The notes under the pieces were generated by a model. The model was not told the origin of the DNA and ran no database searches. It saw nothing but the letters and a program-made list of their open reading frames with translations. Positions 18,216-27,562 of a DNA stretch of 40,575 bases are shown here, in pieces. Position 1 is the first letter of the stretch; each line of letters opens with the position of its first letter. This DNA is from an uncultured Methylophilaceae bacterium (GTDB lineage Bacteria > Pseudomonadota > Gammaproteobacteria > Burkholderiales > Methylophilaceae): the NCBI GenBank assembly GCA_903870995.1, contig CAIQFD010000018.1:1-40575 (forward strand). The letters are read 5' to 3'. The translations under genes were made by a program, and so were the position numbers.

Positions 18216-18228
18216 CAGATCTGTATAC
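18211..18228. promoter_or_regulatory. 18-base palindrome on the mxa promoter, candidate operator
   Basis: GTAAACAGATCTGTATAC pairs with itself at eight of nine positions, and its core ACAGATCTGT is perfect. It covers five of the six bases of the mxaR -35 box and extends upstream. It is of the size and symmetry bound by dimeric regulators. It also lies in the fabA upstream region, so it could serve either direction. Which protein binds is unknown. Confidence 0.45.
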
Positions 18229-18321
18229 CCCTTAATTTCGCTCATAAATGAGATTAGGGCTTTCACTTAAATGATTTTCCAGCGAAAATAGCAATAATTC
18301 TGAAAACACTAGGTTGATCGA

Positions 18322-18837
18322 ATGCAAAAAAAGAATAGCTTTACCTATGAAGAGCTTTTGTCCTGTGGGCGCGGTGAGATGTTTGGTGAGGGCAACGCGC
18401 AGCTCCCGTTGCCACCAATGTTGATGTTTGATCGCATTGTGTCGATTACAGAAGATGGTGGTGCATATGGTCAAGGACAGATTATTGCTGAACTCGATAT
18501 AAAGCCGGATTTGTGGTTTTTTGGTTGCCATTTCCAAGGTGATCCAGTGATGCCAGGTTGTTTAGGTTTAGACGCGATGTGGCAATTGGTTGGCTTTTAC
18601 TTGGGATGGAAAGGTGGTCCAGGCCGTGGGCGTGCATTAGGTGCTGGCGAAGTTAAGTTTAGTGGCCAAGTGTTGCCTACAGGCAAAAAAGTAACTTATT
18701 ACATCGATTTGAAGCGTGTGATTATGCGTAAATTGGTCATGGGTATTGCAGATGCACGTATGGAATTAGATGGCCGTGAAATTTACGTGGCCAATGATTT
18801 ACGTGTTGGCTTGTTTACAAGTACAGATAACTTTTAA
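18322..18837 (+). CDS. fabA: Beta-hydroxyacyl-ACP dehydratase/isomerase
   Basis: Dehydrates 3-hydroxydecanoyl-ACP and isomerises trans-2 to cis-3-decenoyl-ACP, the entry to unsaturated fatty acid synthesis. It has 171 residues, as in E. coli. The catalytic pair H70 ([15 protein letters not shown]) and D84 (LDAMWQL) is at the same numbers as in E. coli. The next gene is fabB, 36 bases downstream, giving the classic anaerobic pathway pair. It diverges from mxaR across 193 bases. No convincing -35/-10 pair was found on this strand. The ATG at 18322 fits the family N-terminus. Confidence 0.97.
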   Translation: MQKKNSFTYEELLSCGRGEMFGEGNAQLPLPPMLMFDRIVSITEDGGAYGQGQIIAELDIKPDLWFFGCHFQGDPVMPGCLGLDAMWQLVGFYLGWKGGPGRGRALGAGEVKFSGQVLPTGKKVTYYIDLKRVIMRKLVMGIADARMELDGREIYVANDLRVGLFTSTDNF

Positions 18838-18873
18838 AATTACAAAAATAAACTAGTTCGGGAGAACAGTATT

Positions 18874-20091
18874 ATGCGTCGTGTCGTCGTTACTGGCATG
18901 GGGATTGTGTCAAGCTTGGGCAATAATAAAGCTGAGGTAAAAGCCAGTCTTTATGAAGGCCGCTCAGGCATTACATTTCAACAGGAATATGCAGACCGTG
19001 GTTTACGCTCGCATGTTGCTGGCTCTATTAAAAATCTTGATATTGAAGCTTTAATTGACCGTAAGCTTCTGCGTTTTATGGCAAAAGGCCATGCTTACAC
19101 TTGGCTCGCCATGCAAGAAGCGATTGCCGATGCCGCCTTACCTGAAGAAATGGTCTCTAATGTGCGTACTGGCTTGATTGTTGGCGCTGGTGGCACATCG
19201 ACAGAAAGTATGTTGGAAGCAACAGATACGCTTGCTGAAAAAGGCATTCGTCGCGTTGGACCTTATATGGTGACAAAAACTATGTCTAGCGGCATCGCTG
19301 CTTGCTTGGCAACTGGCGCAAAAATTAAAGGTGTGAACTATGGGATTAGTTCAGCTTGTTCAACTAGCGCACACTGTATCGGCGCAGGTGTTGAACAAAT
19401 TCAACTAGGTAAACAAGATATTGTGTTTGCTGGTGGCGGTGAAGAAGAGCATTGGACCATGTCATTCTTGTTTGATGCCATGGGCGCACTTTCAAGTAAA
19501 TATAACGAAACCCCAGAAAAGGCTTCACGTACTTATGACGCCGACCGTGATGGTTTTGTAATCTCAGGCGGTGGCGGTATTTTGGTATTGGAAGAGTACG
19601 AGCATGCTAAAGCACGTGGCGCAAAAATTTACGCTGAAGTCGTTGGCTATGGGGCAACCTCTGATGGTTACGACATGGTAGCACCAAGTGGTGAAGGTGC
19701 TGAGCGCTGTATGAAGCTCGCGATTGAAGGCGTTGATAAGGTGGACTATATCAATACTCATGGCACAAGTACGCCAGTAGGGGATACTAAAGAGTTGGAA
19801 GCGATTCGTGCTGTGTTTGGCAATAGTGATACTGCAATCGCCTCAACCAAATCACTTTCAGGTCATGCGCTTGGGGCAGCCGGCGTAAATGAAGCAATTT
19901 ATACGTTAATCATGATGGAAAATAACTTCATTGCTGCTTCTGCAAATATTGAAACATTAGATCCTGCGGCTGAAGGCATGAATATTGTGCGTAAGCGTAT
20001 TGATAATGTAAAAATCGAAACCGCGCTTTCAAATAGCTTTGGTTTTGGTGGAACCAATGCTTCATTGACGCTTTCAACTAAAAACTTGTAA
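18874..20091 (+). CDS. fabB: Beta-ketoacyl-ACP synthase I
   Basis: Elongates acyl-ACP chains, including the cis-3-decenoyl intermediate made by FabA. It has 405 residues. The condensing-enzyme triad is C162 (SACSTSAHC), H296 (NTHGTST) and H331 ([11 protein letters not shown]). It has the FabB-type C-terminus [13 protein letters not shown]. The ribosome site is CGGGAG, and it is cotranscribed with fabA and ends at a good terminator. It differs clearly from the FabF-like synthase at 1709-2941, so the window encodes two distinct condensing enzymes. Confidence 0.96.
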   Translation: MRRVVVTGMGIVSSLGNNKAEVKASLYEGRSGITFQQEYADRGLRSHVAGSIKNLDIEALIDRKLLRFMAKGHAYTWLAMQEAIADAALPEEMVSNVRTGLIVGAGGTSTESMLEATDTLAEKGIRRVGPYMVTKTMSSGIAACLATGAKIKGVNYGISSACSTSAHCIGAGVEQIQLGKQDIVFAGGGEEEHWTMSFLFDAMGALSSKYNETPEKASRTYDADRDGFVISGGGGILVLEEYEHAKARGAKIYAEVVGYGATSDGYDMVAPSGEGAERCMKLAIEGVDKVDYINTHGTSTPVGDTKELEAIRAVFGNSDTAIASTKSLSGHALGAAGVNEAIYTLIMMENNFIAASANIETLDPAAEGMNIVRKRIDNVKIETALSNSFGFGGTNASLTLSTKNL

Positions 20092-20112
20092 GAATCTTTT
20101 TTGTTGAATTCA

Positions 20113-20136
20113 AAGCCGCCACATGGCGGCTTTTTT
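20113..20136 (+). terminator. Terminator of fabA-fabB
   Basis: Stem AAGCCGCC / GGCGGCTT with a 4-base loop, ending in six T. It lies between convergent fabB and the HPP gene. Confidence 0.88.
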
Positions 20137-20140
20137 ACGT

Positions 20141-20827
20141 CTATTTGTTTCGTCTTTGTTTTGCAATGACTTCGGTGTTTTTCACAATATTGAGTAAGTC
20201 ATTTTCATCAATATCCAATAATTCATGATGTTGCCTTAGTGCGGCTTCGACATCATCAAGTGTAATCTCAAGAGGTTCGGGTGGCGCAGAAAGTTTTTGT
20301 GTGAGTTTGTGTGGGTAGTGATGGCTAGAAAATTGATGATAAATGATCGCAAATATCACTAAAGCGGCCGAGTTGATTAGCACAGGAGCTATCACGAATT
20401 GATAGCCTAAATCCCTAATGCTTGTGCCTCCAAGAACTGCGGTTAGTGCAACTGCGCCACTAGGCGGGTGCAGGCAACGTAATCGCATCATGATGGCAAT
20501 CGCTACCCCAGCAGCAAGCGCTGATGCGATGACTGGGGATGTTATTAAAGAAGCGGCTGTTACCCCAACGCTTGCCGCAACCAAATTCCCCCCAATTACA
20601 GACCAGGGCTGAGCTAATGGGCTGGCAGGAATCACAAATAGTAAAACGGCCGAAGCGCCCATGGGTGCAATTAACCAAGGGTTATGAATCCCTAATATGA
20701 GGTAACTCAAATAGGCTGTGCCGAGTATCCCTAGAAAGGCGCCTATTGGGGCTAACCAATGGTCCTGAGCGCTCATGATCATTGGAGACGGAATGAAGCG
20801 CTTTAGCCAGGCATTGAAGCTTCTCAT
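20141..20827 (-). CDS. HPP family membrane protein
   Basis: A 228-residue integral membrane protein with four to five hydrophobic segments within residues 24-165. The family's name-giving motif is present as CLHPPSGA, with a preceding PMGASAVLLF. HPP proteins are linked to nitrite/nitrate handling in cyanobacteria and plant plastids, but the substrate here is not known. The C-terminal 60 residues are soluble and acidic, with no CBS domains as seen in longer relatives. Its start overlaps the rlmF stop by four bases, so it is translated downstream of rlmF in a three-gene operon. Confidence 0.85.
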   Translation of the reverse strand: MRSFNAWLKRFIPSPMIMSAQDHWLAPIGAFLGILGTAYLSYLILGIHNPWLIAPMGASAVLLFVIPASPLAQPWSVIGGNLVAASVGVTAASLITSPVIASALAAGVAIAIMMRLRCLHPPSGAVALTAVLGGTSIRDLGYQFVIAPVLINSAALVIFAIIYHQFSSHHYPHKLTQKLSAPPEPLEITLDDVEAALRQHHELLDIDENDLLNIVKNTEVIAKQRRNK

Positions 20828-21714
20828 GGTGAGTCCTTTTCAATAAATGACCATGCCACAAAACGACTTTGTTTTTGGCCTTGTGACATGGCTATTGTGC
20901 GAATTTTATTTGCGCCAACGGCCTTAAGTAAATTTTCGATTTTAGTTAAATTACTCGCTTTGGAAACCAAAGTTGTAAACCAGCGGCATTGTTTTTTATA
21001 CATCACGCTTTCTTGAATCATTCGGTGAATAAACCCTAGTTCCCCGCCTTCACAAAAGAGCTCTGCCCCTTGCCCGCCAAAATTGAGTTTGGTGCTTAAT
21101 CCTTTGTTGAAAGCTTTCCCAGCGTTTCTAGATAAGCCATTGATTTTTCGTTTTGTGCCGGCTTGCGCTTCCTCAAGTGATGCGTGAAAGGGGGGGTTGC
21201 ACATGGTGAAATCAAAAGCTTCATTTTCTTGGATAATGCCTTTGAAAATAAAATTAGAATCGTTTTGCAGTCTTAGTTGAATAGATTCATTGAGTCCATT
21301 TGCATCCAAAATTTCTTGCGCATTTTTGATTGCGGTCGAGTTAATGTCAGCCCCAATAAAGTCCCAGCCATATTCTTGATGTCCAATCAGCGGATAAATC
21401 ACATTTGCGCCTACACCAACATCAAGGCCTTTCATTTTGTTTTTGTGCTGCCCAAGCAGGTCAGCTAAAAAGTGAATATAGTCCGCACGGCCTGGAATGG
21501 GTGGGCACAAGAATTGGTCGGGAATGTCCCAGTCGCTAATGTTGTAGTGGTGCGCTAAAAGCGCCTTGTTAAGGGCTTTGACAGCTTGTGGATTCGCAAA
21601 ATCAATCGACGAGATATTGTACGAGTTGGGTCTTATAAACGCCTTAAGTGCGGGGTTTTTAAGTGATAGTGCTTCTAGATCGTAGTGACCTTGGTGTTTG
21701 TTACTTGGGTGCAT
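20824..21714 (-). CDS. rlmF: 23S rRNA (adenine-1618-N6)-methyltransferase
   Basis: Methylates N6 of A1618 in 23S rRNA using S-adenosylmethionine. It has 296 residues. The SAM-binding segment is LDVGVGANVIYPL (97-109), and the catalytic motif NPPF (173-176) of N6-adenine methyltransferases lies in CNPPFHAS. The N-terminal HYDLEALSLKNPAL and the KRKINGLSRNAGKAFNKG region are characteristic of RlmF. The gene directly abuts the Mth938-domain gene upstream and overlaps the HPP gene downstream, consistent with one transcript. Confidence 0.93.
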   Translation of the reverse strand: MHPSNKHQGHYDLEALSLKNPALKAFIRPNSYNISSIDFANPQAVKALNKALLAHHYNISDWDIPDQFLCPPIPGRADYIHFLADLLGQHKNKMKGLDVGVGANVIYPLIGHQEYGWDFIGADINSTAIKNAQEILDANGLNESIQLRLQNDSNFIFKGIIQENEAFDFTMCNPPFHASLEEAQAGTKRKINGLSRNAGKAFNKGLSTKLNFGGQGAELFCEGGELGFIHRMIQESVMYKKQCRWFTTLVSKASNLTKIENLLKAVGANKIRTIAMSQGQKQSRFVAWSFIEKDSP

Positions 21715-22083
21715 TTACAAAATGAGGGCGGCCGCGACTTTGCGACCCTCAGCCATTAAAATATTGTAAGTTCTGCAAGCGGCATCGGTCGTCATGCACT
21801 CCACTGGAATGTTGGCATCAGTGAGTGGTTGAATGATTGGGGGGCGAATAAATCGATGTTTGGCACCTGTGCCAAGTAAGACCACTTCGGGTTGGTGTGG
21901 TAATAAGCACTCAAAATCCCCCTGATTTAATTGATCAAAATCAGCCACAGTCCAATCTAAAACAAGCGCTTCAGGGAGTACAACAAGACTTTGTCGATAG
22001 ATAAGATTGTTAACTGAAATCCAATCTGGGCTGTAGCCTGTAATGAGCTGTTTGCCATCGGCTTGGGTTAAATGTAACTTCAT
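21715..22083 (-). CDS. Mth938-like domain protein (DUF498/COG3737)
   Basis: A 122-residue single-domain protein of the family that includes human NDUFAF3, a complex I assembly factor. The conserved core LLGTGAKHRFIRPP (70-83) and TTDAACRTYNILMAEGRKVAAAL near the end are clear. The bacterial role is not known. It is first in a minus-strand operon with rlmF and the HPP gene; its stop directly abuts the rlmF start. It diverges from alaA across 112 bases, an arrangement I believe is frequent in betaproteobacteria. Confidence 0.88.
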   Translation of the reverse strand: MKLHLTQADGKQLITGYSPDWISVNNLIYRQSLVVLPEALVLDWTVADFDQLNQGDFECLLPHQPEVVLLGTGAKHRFIRPPIIQPLTDANIPVECMTTDAACRTYNILMAEGRKVAAALIL

Positions 22084-22137
22084 CTTGATTTCTCATGTTT
22101 AATGGCTATTTAGTAAGCCCAAAAGTAGCTTGTTTCA

Positions 22138-22167
22138 TTGCCTGATATGGCCTTGACAGGGTAAGAT
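22138..22167 (+). promoter_or_regulatory. Possible promoter of alaA
   Basis: TTGCCT (22138-22143) and TAAGAT (22162-22167), 18-base spacer. A perfect TTGACA lies between them at 22153-22158 but has no matching -10. The leader would be about 22 bases. Confidence 0.35.
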
Positions 22168-22195
22168 AACACATTTTTCCGCTTAGGTTTTTGCC

Positions 22196-23425
22196 GTGCA
22201 ACCTTTACTTAAATCTTCCAAGCTTAATAACGTCTGCTACGACATTCGCGGTCCTGTATTGGCGCGTGCCAAAAAGATGGAAGAAGATGGTCATCGCATC
22301 ATTAAATTGAATATTGGCAATCCTGCGCCATTTGGTTTTGAAGCGCCTGAAGAAATCTTGCAAGATGTGATTCGCAATATGGATCAAGCGTCTGGCTACA
22401 CAGACTCTAAAGGCCTATTTGCCGCGCGTAAAGCCATTATGCATTACACACAGCAAAAGAATATTGATGGCGTGACGATTGACGACATCATTATCGGCAA
22501 CGGTGTTTCAGAGCTCATTGTCATGGCAATGCAAGGCTTGTTGAATAATGGTGATCAAGTGTTGGTGCCAGCGCCAGATTATCCTTTGTGGACTGCTGCT
22601 GTGAATTTGGCTGGCGGCACAGCACGCCACTATGTATGTGATGAAGCATCGGGTTGGTTGCCAGACCTAAAAGATATTGAATCAAAAATTACTGCAAATA
22701 CTCGCGGTATTGTCATTATCAACCCAAATAACCCAACAGGTGCTTTGTATCCTGATGAGATTTTACAAGGCATTATCGAAATCGCGCGTCATCACAATTT
22801 AGTGATTTTTGCGGATGAGATTTACGACAAAGTCTTGTATGACGGCAATACACATACTTCCATCGCATCGCTCGCGGATGATGTACTTTTTGTCACATTC
22901 AACGGATTGTCTAAAAATTACCGTACATGCGGCTATCGCGCTGGCTGGTTGATTATCTCTGGCGAGAAAAAACACGCTAAAGATTACATTGAAGGCCTCA
23001 ATATGTTGGCGTCGATGCGGCTTTGTGCCAATGTGCCTGGTCAGCTAGGCATTCAAACAGCGCTTGGCGGCTATCAAAGTATTGATGATTTGGTTTCACC
23101 AGATGGTCGCTTATGCAAGCAACGGGATTTAGCTTATGACATGCTCACTGCAATTCCAGGCGTGACTTGCTACAAACCAGCGGCAGCGATGTATTTGTTT
23201 CCTAAGCTTGATCCAACAATGTATCCCATTGAGGATGACCAACAGTTCATTCTTGATTTGTTATTGGAAGAGAAAGTTTTATTGGTGCAAGGGTCCGGCT
23301 TTAATTGGAAAACACCTGATCATTTCCGTGTGGTGTTTTTGCCTAACGTTGATGACTTGAAAGAGGCGATTACAAGAGTTGCACGCTTCTTGGATCAATA
23401 CAGAAAACAGCACGGCACAAAATAA
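22196..23425 (+). CDS. alaA: Alanine transaminase AlaA
   Basis: A PLP-dependent class I aminotransferase making alanine from pyruvate and glutamate. It has 409 residues and aligns closely with E. coli AlaA from KSSKL near the start. K240 in NGLSKNYR binds PLP, NPNNPTGA and ADEIYDK are intact, and MLASMRLCANVP is family-specific. The start is GTG at 22196: no ATG is available, and the N-terminus lines up with E. coli at this codon. The ribosome site is poor (AGG nine bases upstream). It leads the run alaA-hom-thrC-thyA-folA, and hom follows after 27 bases. Confidence 0.93.
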   Translation: MQPLLKSSKLNNVCYDIRGPVLARAKKMEEDGHRIIKLNIGNPAPFGFEAPEEILQDVIRNMDQASGYTDSKGLFAARKAIMHYTQQKNIDGVTIDDIIIGNGVSELIVMAMQGLLNNGDQVLVPAPDYPLWTAAVNLAGGTARHYVCDEASGWLPDLKDIESKITANTRGIVIINPNNPTGALYPDEILQGIIEIARHHNLVIFADEIYDKVLYDGNTHTSIASLADDVLFVTFNGLSKNYRTCGYRAGWLIISGEKKHAKDYIEGLNMLASMRLCANVPGQLGIQTALGGYQSIDDLVSPDGRLCKQRDLAYDMLTAIPGVTCYKPAAAMYLFPKLDPTMYPIEDDQQFILDLLLEEKVLLVQGSGFNWKTPDHFRVVFLPNVDDLKEAITRVARFLDQYRKQHGTK

Positions 23426-23452
23426 CAAACGTTAACGAAAGTACATGAATAG

Positions 23453-24769
23453 ATGAAGTCATTAAAAGTTGGTTTGCTTGGTATCGGCACAGTTGGTGGT
23501 GGCACATACGCAGTATTAACTCGTAATCAAGAAGAAATTTCACGTCGTGCGGGATGTAAGATTGAAGTTGTGAAAGTTGCGGACCGAAATATTGAGCTCG
23601 CAAAAAAACTAACCAACGGACAAGTTGAAGTTACCGATGATGTGATGTCGGTAGTGACAGACCCGAATGTAGATGTCGTTGTTGAATTGATTGGAGGCTA
23701 CACGCTGGCCAAAGATGCTATCTTAAAAGCGATTGAACATGGTAAGCATGTGGTGACGGCCAATAAGGCCTTGATTGCAACGCATGGGAATGAGATTTTT
23801 GCAGCAGCAAAAGCCAAAGGCGTGATTGTGGCTTTTGAAGCGGCTGTTGCTGGCGGTATCCCAATTATTAAAGCGCTGCGTGAAGGCTTGGTCGCAAATA
23901 AAATTGAGTGGATTGCAGGCATTATTAATGGCACTACTAACTTCATTCTCACGGAAATGCGTGAAAAGGGCTTGGCGTTTGCTGATGTGCTTGGTGAAGC
24001 ACAGCGCTTAGGTTATGCCGAGGCTGACCCAACCTTTGACGTTGAAGGTATTGATGCAGCACATAAGCTGATGATTATGTCTGCCATTGGATTTGGTATT
24101 CCGATGCAGTTTGATAAAGTTTATACAGAAGGTATTACTAAACTTGAGAGCAAAGACATTCGCTATGCTGAAGAGCTAGGCTATCGCGTTAAATTGCTAG
24201 GCATGACTAAACAGAGCGGCAACGGTATTGAAATTCGTGTGCATCCAACCTTGATTCCTGAAAAGCGCTTAATTGCGAATGTAAACGGCGCGATGAATGC
24301 CGTGGTAGTAAAAGGTGATGCCGTGGGCCCTACGCTTTATTATGGTGCTGGTGCTGGCTCAGAGCCAACTGCAAGTTCCGTCATTGCTGACTTGGTTGAT
24401 GTGGCGCGTATGCAAAATACCAGCATCCAAGATCGTGTTCCCTATTTGGCTTATCACGATATCTCTGCAACGGAGAATACCCCCATTCTGCCTATCAGTG
24501 AAATCAGCACTTCGTACTATTTGCGTATGCGTGCTTTAGACAAGCCAGGTGTGTTGGCTGAAGTGACTAAAATTTTGGGCGACAGACAAATCTCTATCGA
24601 TGCGATGATTCAAAAAGAACCGCAAGATGGTGAGACTGAGGCGGATATTGTGATTTTGACGCACATCACTGTTGAAAAGAATATGAATGCGGCGATCCAA
24701 GCAATTGAAGCTTTGTCAGCGATTGACGGCCCTATCGTGAAATTGCGTATGGAAGAATTAAACAAATGA
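23453..24769 (+). CDS. hom: Homoserine dehydrogenase
   Basis: Reduces aspartate semialdehyde to homoserine for threonine and methionine synthesis. It has 438 residues. The N-terminal Rossmann motif is GIGTVGGGTY, then VTANKALIATHG. The catalytic domain has EAAVAGGIPIIK, NGTTNFIL and GYAEADPTFDVEGIDAAHK. A C-terminal ACT domain (from about 350: YLRMRALDKPGVLAEVTKIL) points to feedback control by threonine. It is monofunctional, with no aspartate kinase part. It overlaps thrC by four bases (ATGA), so the two steps of the branch are coupled. Confidence 0.97.
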   Translation: MKSLKVGLLGIGTVGGGTYAVLTRNQEEISRRAGCKIEVVKVADRNIELAKKLTNGQVEVTDDVMSVVTDPNVDVVVELIGGYTLAKDAILKAIEHGKHVVTANKALIATHGNEIFAAAKAKGVIVAFEAAVAGGIPIIKALREGLVANKIEWIAGIINGTTNFILTEMREKGLAFADVLGEAQRLGYAEADPTFDVEGIDAAHKLMIMSAIGFGIPMQFDKVYTEGITKLESKDIRYAEELGYRVKLLGMTKQSGNGIEIRVHPTLIPEKRLIANVNGAMNAVVVKGDAVGPTLYYGAGAGSEPTASSVIADLVDVARMQNTSIQDRVPYLAYHDISATENTPILPISEISTSYYLRMRALDKPGVLAEVTKILGDRQISIDAMIQKEPQDGETEADIVILTHITVEKNMNAAIQAIEALSAIDGPIVKLRMEELNK

Positions 24770-26199
24770 AATACATCAGCACCCGTGGGCAATCGCCTGC
24801 TTTAAGTTTTAGCGAAATTTTGCTTGGTGGATTAGCGCCAGACGGTGGCTTGTATTTACCAGAAAGCTATCCACAATTTAACGATGCTGATTTAAGCGCC
24901 ATGCGTGAGATGAACTATCGTGATTTAGCTTTTACGATATTAAGTCGTTTAATTGATGAGCAGGATATTCCTTCAAAAGATTTACGTGTCATTGTTGATA
25001 AAACTTATCGCGCCGATGTTTATTGCTATACCCGTAAAGGGCAAAATGCAGAAGACATCACGCCTACACTCAAGCTAGAAAATAACCTGTATTTGTTATC
25101 GCTTTCAAATGGTCCAACTTTGGCATTCAAAGATATGGCCATGCAGTTGCTTGGTAATTTGTTCGAATATGTACTCGCTAAAAAAGGGGAGACCACTAAT
25201 ATCTTAGGCGCGACCTCTGGCGATACTGGCTCTGCAGCTGAATATGCAATGCGTGGCAAAAAGGGTGTGAGCGTATTCATGCTTTCACCGCATCAAAAAA
25301 TGAGCCGATTCCAAGCGGCGCAGATGTTTAGCTTGCAAGATAAAAATATTTTCAACATTGCCGTTAAGGGTGTGTTTGATGATGCGCAAGATATTGTGAA
25401 AGCAGTGTCTAACGATCATGAATTTAAAGCAGCGAATAAAATTGGCGCAGTTAATTCAATTAACTGGGCGCGTGTTGCCGCACAAGTGGTTTACTACTTC
25501 AAAGGTTATTTTGCCGTGACACAAAGTAATAGCGAAAAAGTGAGCTTCGCTGTGCCATCTGGTAACTTTGGTAATGTGTGCGCAGGCCATATTGCCCGTA
25601 TGATGGGCTTGCCTATTGATAAATTAGTTGTGGCAACTAATGAAAATGATGTGCTAGATGAGTTCTTTAAAACAGGGGTGTATCGCCCACGTGGTTCAGC
25701 GAACACTTACCACACCTCAAGCCCTTCTATGGATATTAGTAAGGCATCAAATTTTGAGCGTTTCGTGTTCGATTTGGTTGGCCGTGATGCCGCTAAAGTA
25801 CGTGAATTATGGGCTTCAGTTGATGCCGGTGGCGCTTTTGATATCAAGCAAGCTGGCTTGTTCGATAAGGTCGCAGAGTATGGCTTTGTGTCAGGCAGTA
25901 GTAGCCATAAGCATCGGATGAATATCATTCGTGAGGCTGAGGCTAAATATGGTGTTGTGATTGATACCCATACAGCGGATGGCTTAAAAGTCGCTTTAGA
26001 GCAACGCGATATAAATACGCCGATGTTGGTGTTAGAAACCGCATTGCCAGCTAAATTTGAAGATGCCATTGTTGAAGCTTTGGGTCATGCACCAGAACGT
26101 CCAGCAGCATTAGAAGGGATTGAGGCTTTGCCACAACGCTTTGAAGTGATGGATGCTGATGTTGATGCAATTAAAGCTTATTTAGTCGCGAATACTTAA
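24766..26199 (+). CDS. thrC: Threonine synthase
   Basis: A PLP enzyme converting O-phosphohomoserine to threonine. It has 477 residues. It begins with MKYISTRG, typical of the family, K122 in LAFKDMAMQ binds PLP, and [11 protein letters not shown] and [11 protein letters not shown] contact the cofactor phosphate. It belongs to the longer class seen in proteobacteria and yeast. The ATG overlaps the hom stop. No homoserine kinase (thrB) is adjacent, so that step is encoded elsewhere. thyA starts 20 bases later. Confidence 0.97.
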   Translation: MKYISTRGQSPALSFSEILLGGLAPDGGLYLPESYPQFNDADLSAMREMNYRDLAFTILSRLIDEQDIPSKDLRVIVDKTYRADVYCYTRKGQNAEDITPTLKLENNLYLLSLSNGPTLAFKDMAMQLLGNLFEYVLAKKGETTNILGATSGDTGSAAEYAMRGKKGVSVFMLSPHQKMSRFQAAQMFSLQDKNIFNIAVKGVFDDAQDIVKAVSNDHEFKAANKIGAVNSINWARVAAQVVYYFKGYFAVTQSNSEKVSFAVPSGNFGNVCAGHIARMMGLPIDKLVVATNENDVLDEFFKTGVYRPRGSANTYHTSSPSMDISKASNFERFVFDLVGRDAAKVRELWASVDAGGAFDIKQAGLFDKVAEYGFVSGSSSHKHRMNIIREAEAKYGVVIDTHTADGLKVALEQRDINTPMLVLETALPAKFEDAIVEALGHAPERPAALEGIEALPQRFEVMDADVDAIKAYLVANT

Positions 26200-26219
26200 G
26201 TCATTTTGACGGGGTCAGT

Positions 26220-27014
26220 ATGAAACAATATCAAGACTTAGTGCGCCATGTACTTACACACGGCAATAAAAAAGAAGATAGAACCGGTACTGGCACGGTC
26301 TCTGTTTTTGGCTATCAAATGCGTTTTGATTTGAATGCTGGATTTCCGCTTCTCACGACTAAGAAAGTCCATCTTAAATCCATTATTCATGAGTTGCTTT
26401 GGTTCTTGCAAGGTAGCACTAACATTGCCTACCTAAAAGAAAATGGTGTGCGTATTTGGGATGAATGGGCCGATGAAAACGGTAATTTAGGCCCTGTTTA
26501 TGGATACCAATGGCGCAACTGGCCTAAGCCAGATGGCACGCATATTGACCAAATCACGCAAGTTGTGAACATGATTAAGAAGAATCCTGACTCACGTCGA
26601 TTGATTGTGTCAGCTTGGAATGTGGCGGATGTTGATCAAATGAAGTTGCCACCTTGTCATGCTTTCTTTCAGTTCTATGTTGCAGACGGTAAATTGAGCT
26701 GTCAGCTATATCAGCGTAGTGCGGATATTTTCTTGGGCGTGCCATTTAATATTGCTTCTTATGCATTGCTCACCATGATGGTGGCGCAAGTGTGCGGTTT
26801 AAAGCTTGGTGATTTCGTGCATACGCTAGGTGATGCGCATATTTACAGCAACCATTTTGAACAAGTGAATGAGCAACTTACCCGCGATTTACGTGCTTTG
26901 CCAACCATGCACATCAATCCGGATGTCAAAGATATTTTTGACTTTAAATTTGAAGATTTCACGCTAGAGGGCTACGATCCACATCCGCCTATCAAAGGTC
27001 TGGTTGCAGTTTAA
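26220..27014 (+). CDS. thyA: Thymidylate synthase
   Basis: Makes dTMP from dUMP with methylene-tetrahydrofolate. At 264 residues it is the same length as the E. coli enzyme. The nucleophile is C146 in [29 protein letters not shown] and GDAHIYSNH are intact, and RTGTG lies at the dUMP phosphate loop. It is followed at once by folA, which regenerates the tetrahydrofolate it oxidises. It is preceded by GGGGTCAGT as ribosome site. Confidence 0.98.
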   Translation: MKQYQDLVRHVLTHGNKKEDRTGTGTVSVFGYQMRFDLNAGFPLLTTKKVHLKSIIHELLWFLQGSTNIAYLKENGVRIWDEWADENGNLGPVYGYQWRNWPKPDGTHIDQITQVVNMIKKNPDSRRLIVSAWNVADVDQMKLPPCHAFFQFYVADGKLSCQLYQRSADIFLGVPFNIASYALLTMMVAQVCGLKLGDFVHTLGDAHIYSNHFEQVNEQLTRDLRALPTMHINPDVKDIFDFKFEDFTLEGYDPHPPIKGLVAV

Positions 27015-27015
27015 T

Positions 27016-27498
27016 ATGGCATCTTTGTCTTTAATCGTAGCAATTGCTAAAAATCGCGTCATCGGTGTTAACAATACTTTGCCTTGGCATTTACCTGAAG
27101 ACCTTAAACGCTTCCGTGCGTTAACTACAGGACATCATATTGTTATGGGTCGTAAAACTTACGACTCTCTGGGTCGTTTATTACCAGGCAGAACCACGGT
27201 TATCGTGACGCGTAATCAAGATTATAAAGTCGAAGGTGCAATTGTTGTGCATAGCCTTGAGGCTGCAATTGCAGCTTGTGGGGACGACAATGAAGCATTC
27301 TTGATTGGTGGTGCAGAGCTTTACAAAGATGGCCTCAAGCTCGCTAATAAACTTTACATGACTGAGATTGATGCTGAATATGAAGGCGATGCTTTTTTTC
27401 CAGAATTTGATATGTTGGAATGGAAAGCAGGGGAGCGTGAAACCCATCGCGCAGAGAACGGCTTAAGCTTTAGTTATATTACCTATCAGCGTGTCTGA
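27016..27498 (+). CDS. folA: Dihydrofolate reductase
   Basis: Reduces dihydrofolate to tetrahydrofolate with NADPH. It has 160 residues from the ATG at 27016, one base after the thyA stop. A TTG at 27004 would add four residues and overlap thyA, but homologues start near MASLSLIVAI. The active-site region is GVNNTLPWHLPEDLKRF, with the acidic residue after WHLP. MGRKTYDSLGRLLPGRT binds NADPH, and LIGGAELY and DAFFPEF are conserved. A strong terminator ends the run. Confidence 0.95.
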   Translation: MASLSLIVAIAKNRVIGVNNTLPWHLPEDLKRFRALTTGHHIVMGRKTYDSLGRLLPGRTTVIVTRNQDYKVEGAIVVHSLEAAIAACGDDNEAFLIGGAELYKDGLKLANKLYMTEIDAEYEGDAFFPEFDMLEWKAGERETHRAENGLSFSYITYQRV

Positions 27499-27510
27499 TC
27501 AGGAACAAGT

Positions 27511-27547
27511 AACGAAAAAGGCGCTTATATTAAGCGCCTTTTTCGTT
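27511..27547. terminator. Bidirectional terminator between folA and the decarboxylase gene
   Basis: A 17-base perfect stem AACGAAAAAGGCGCTTA / TAAGCGCCTTTTTCGTT with a short loop, rich in A on one side and T on the other. It can end both convergent transcripts. Confidence 0.9.
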
Positions 27548-27562
27548 TGCGAATGTGACAGT

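Noticed and set aside
18229-18321. Promoter for fabA
   Set aside because: Several AT-rich hexamers exist, but no pair with good spacing and consensus could be supported.
22153-22167. Perfect TTGACA upstream of alaA as a -35 box
   Set aside because: No acceptable -10 lies 16-18 bases downstream; the better pair uses TTGCCT and TAAGAT around it.
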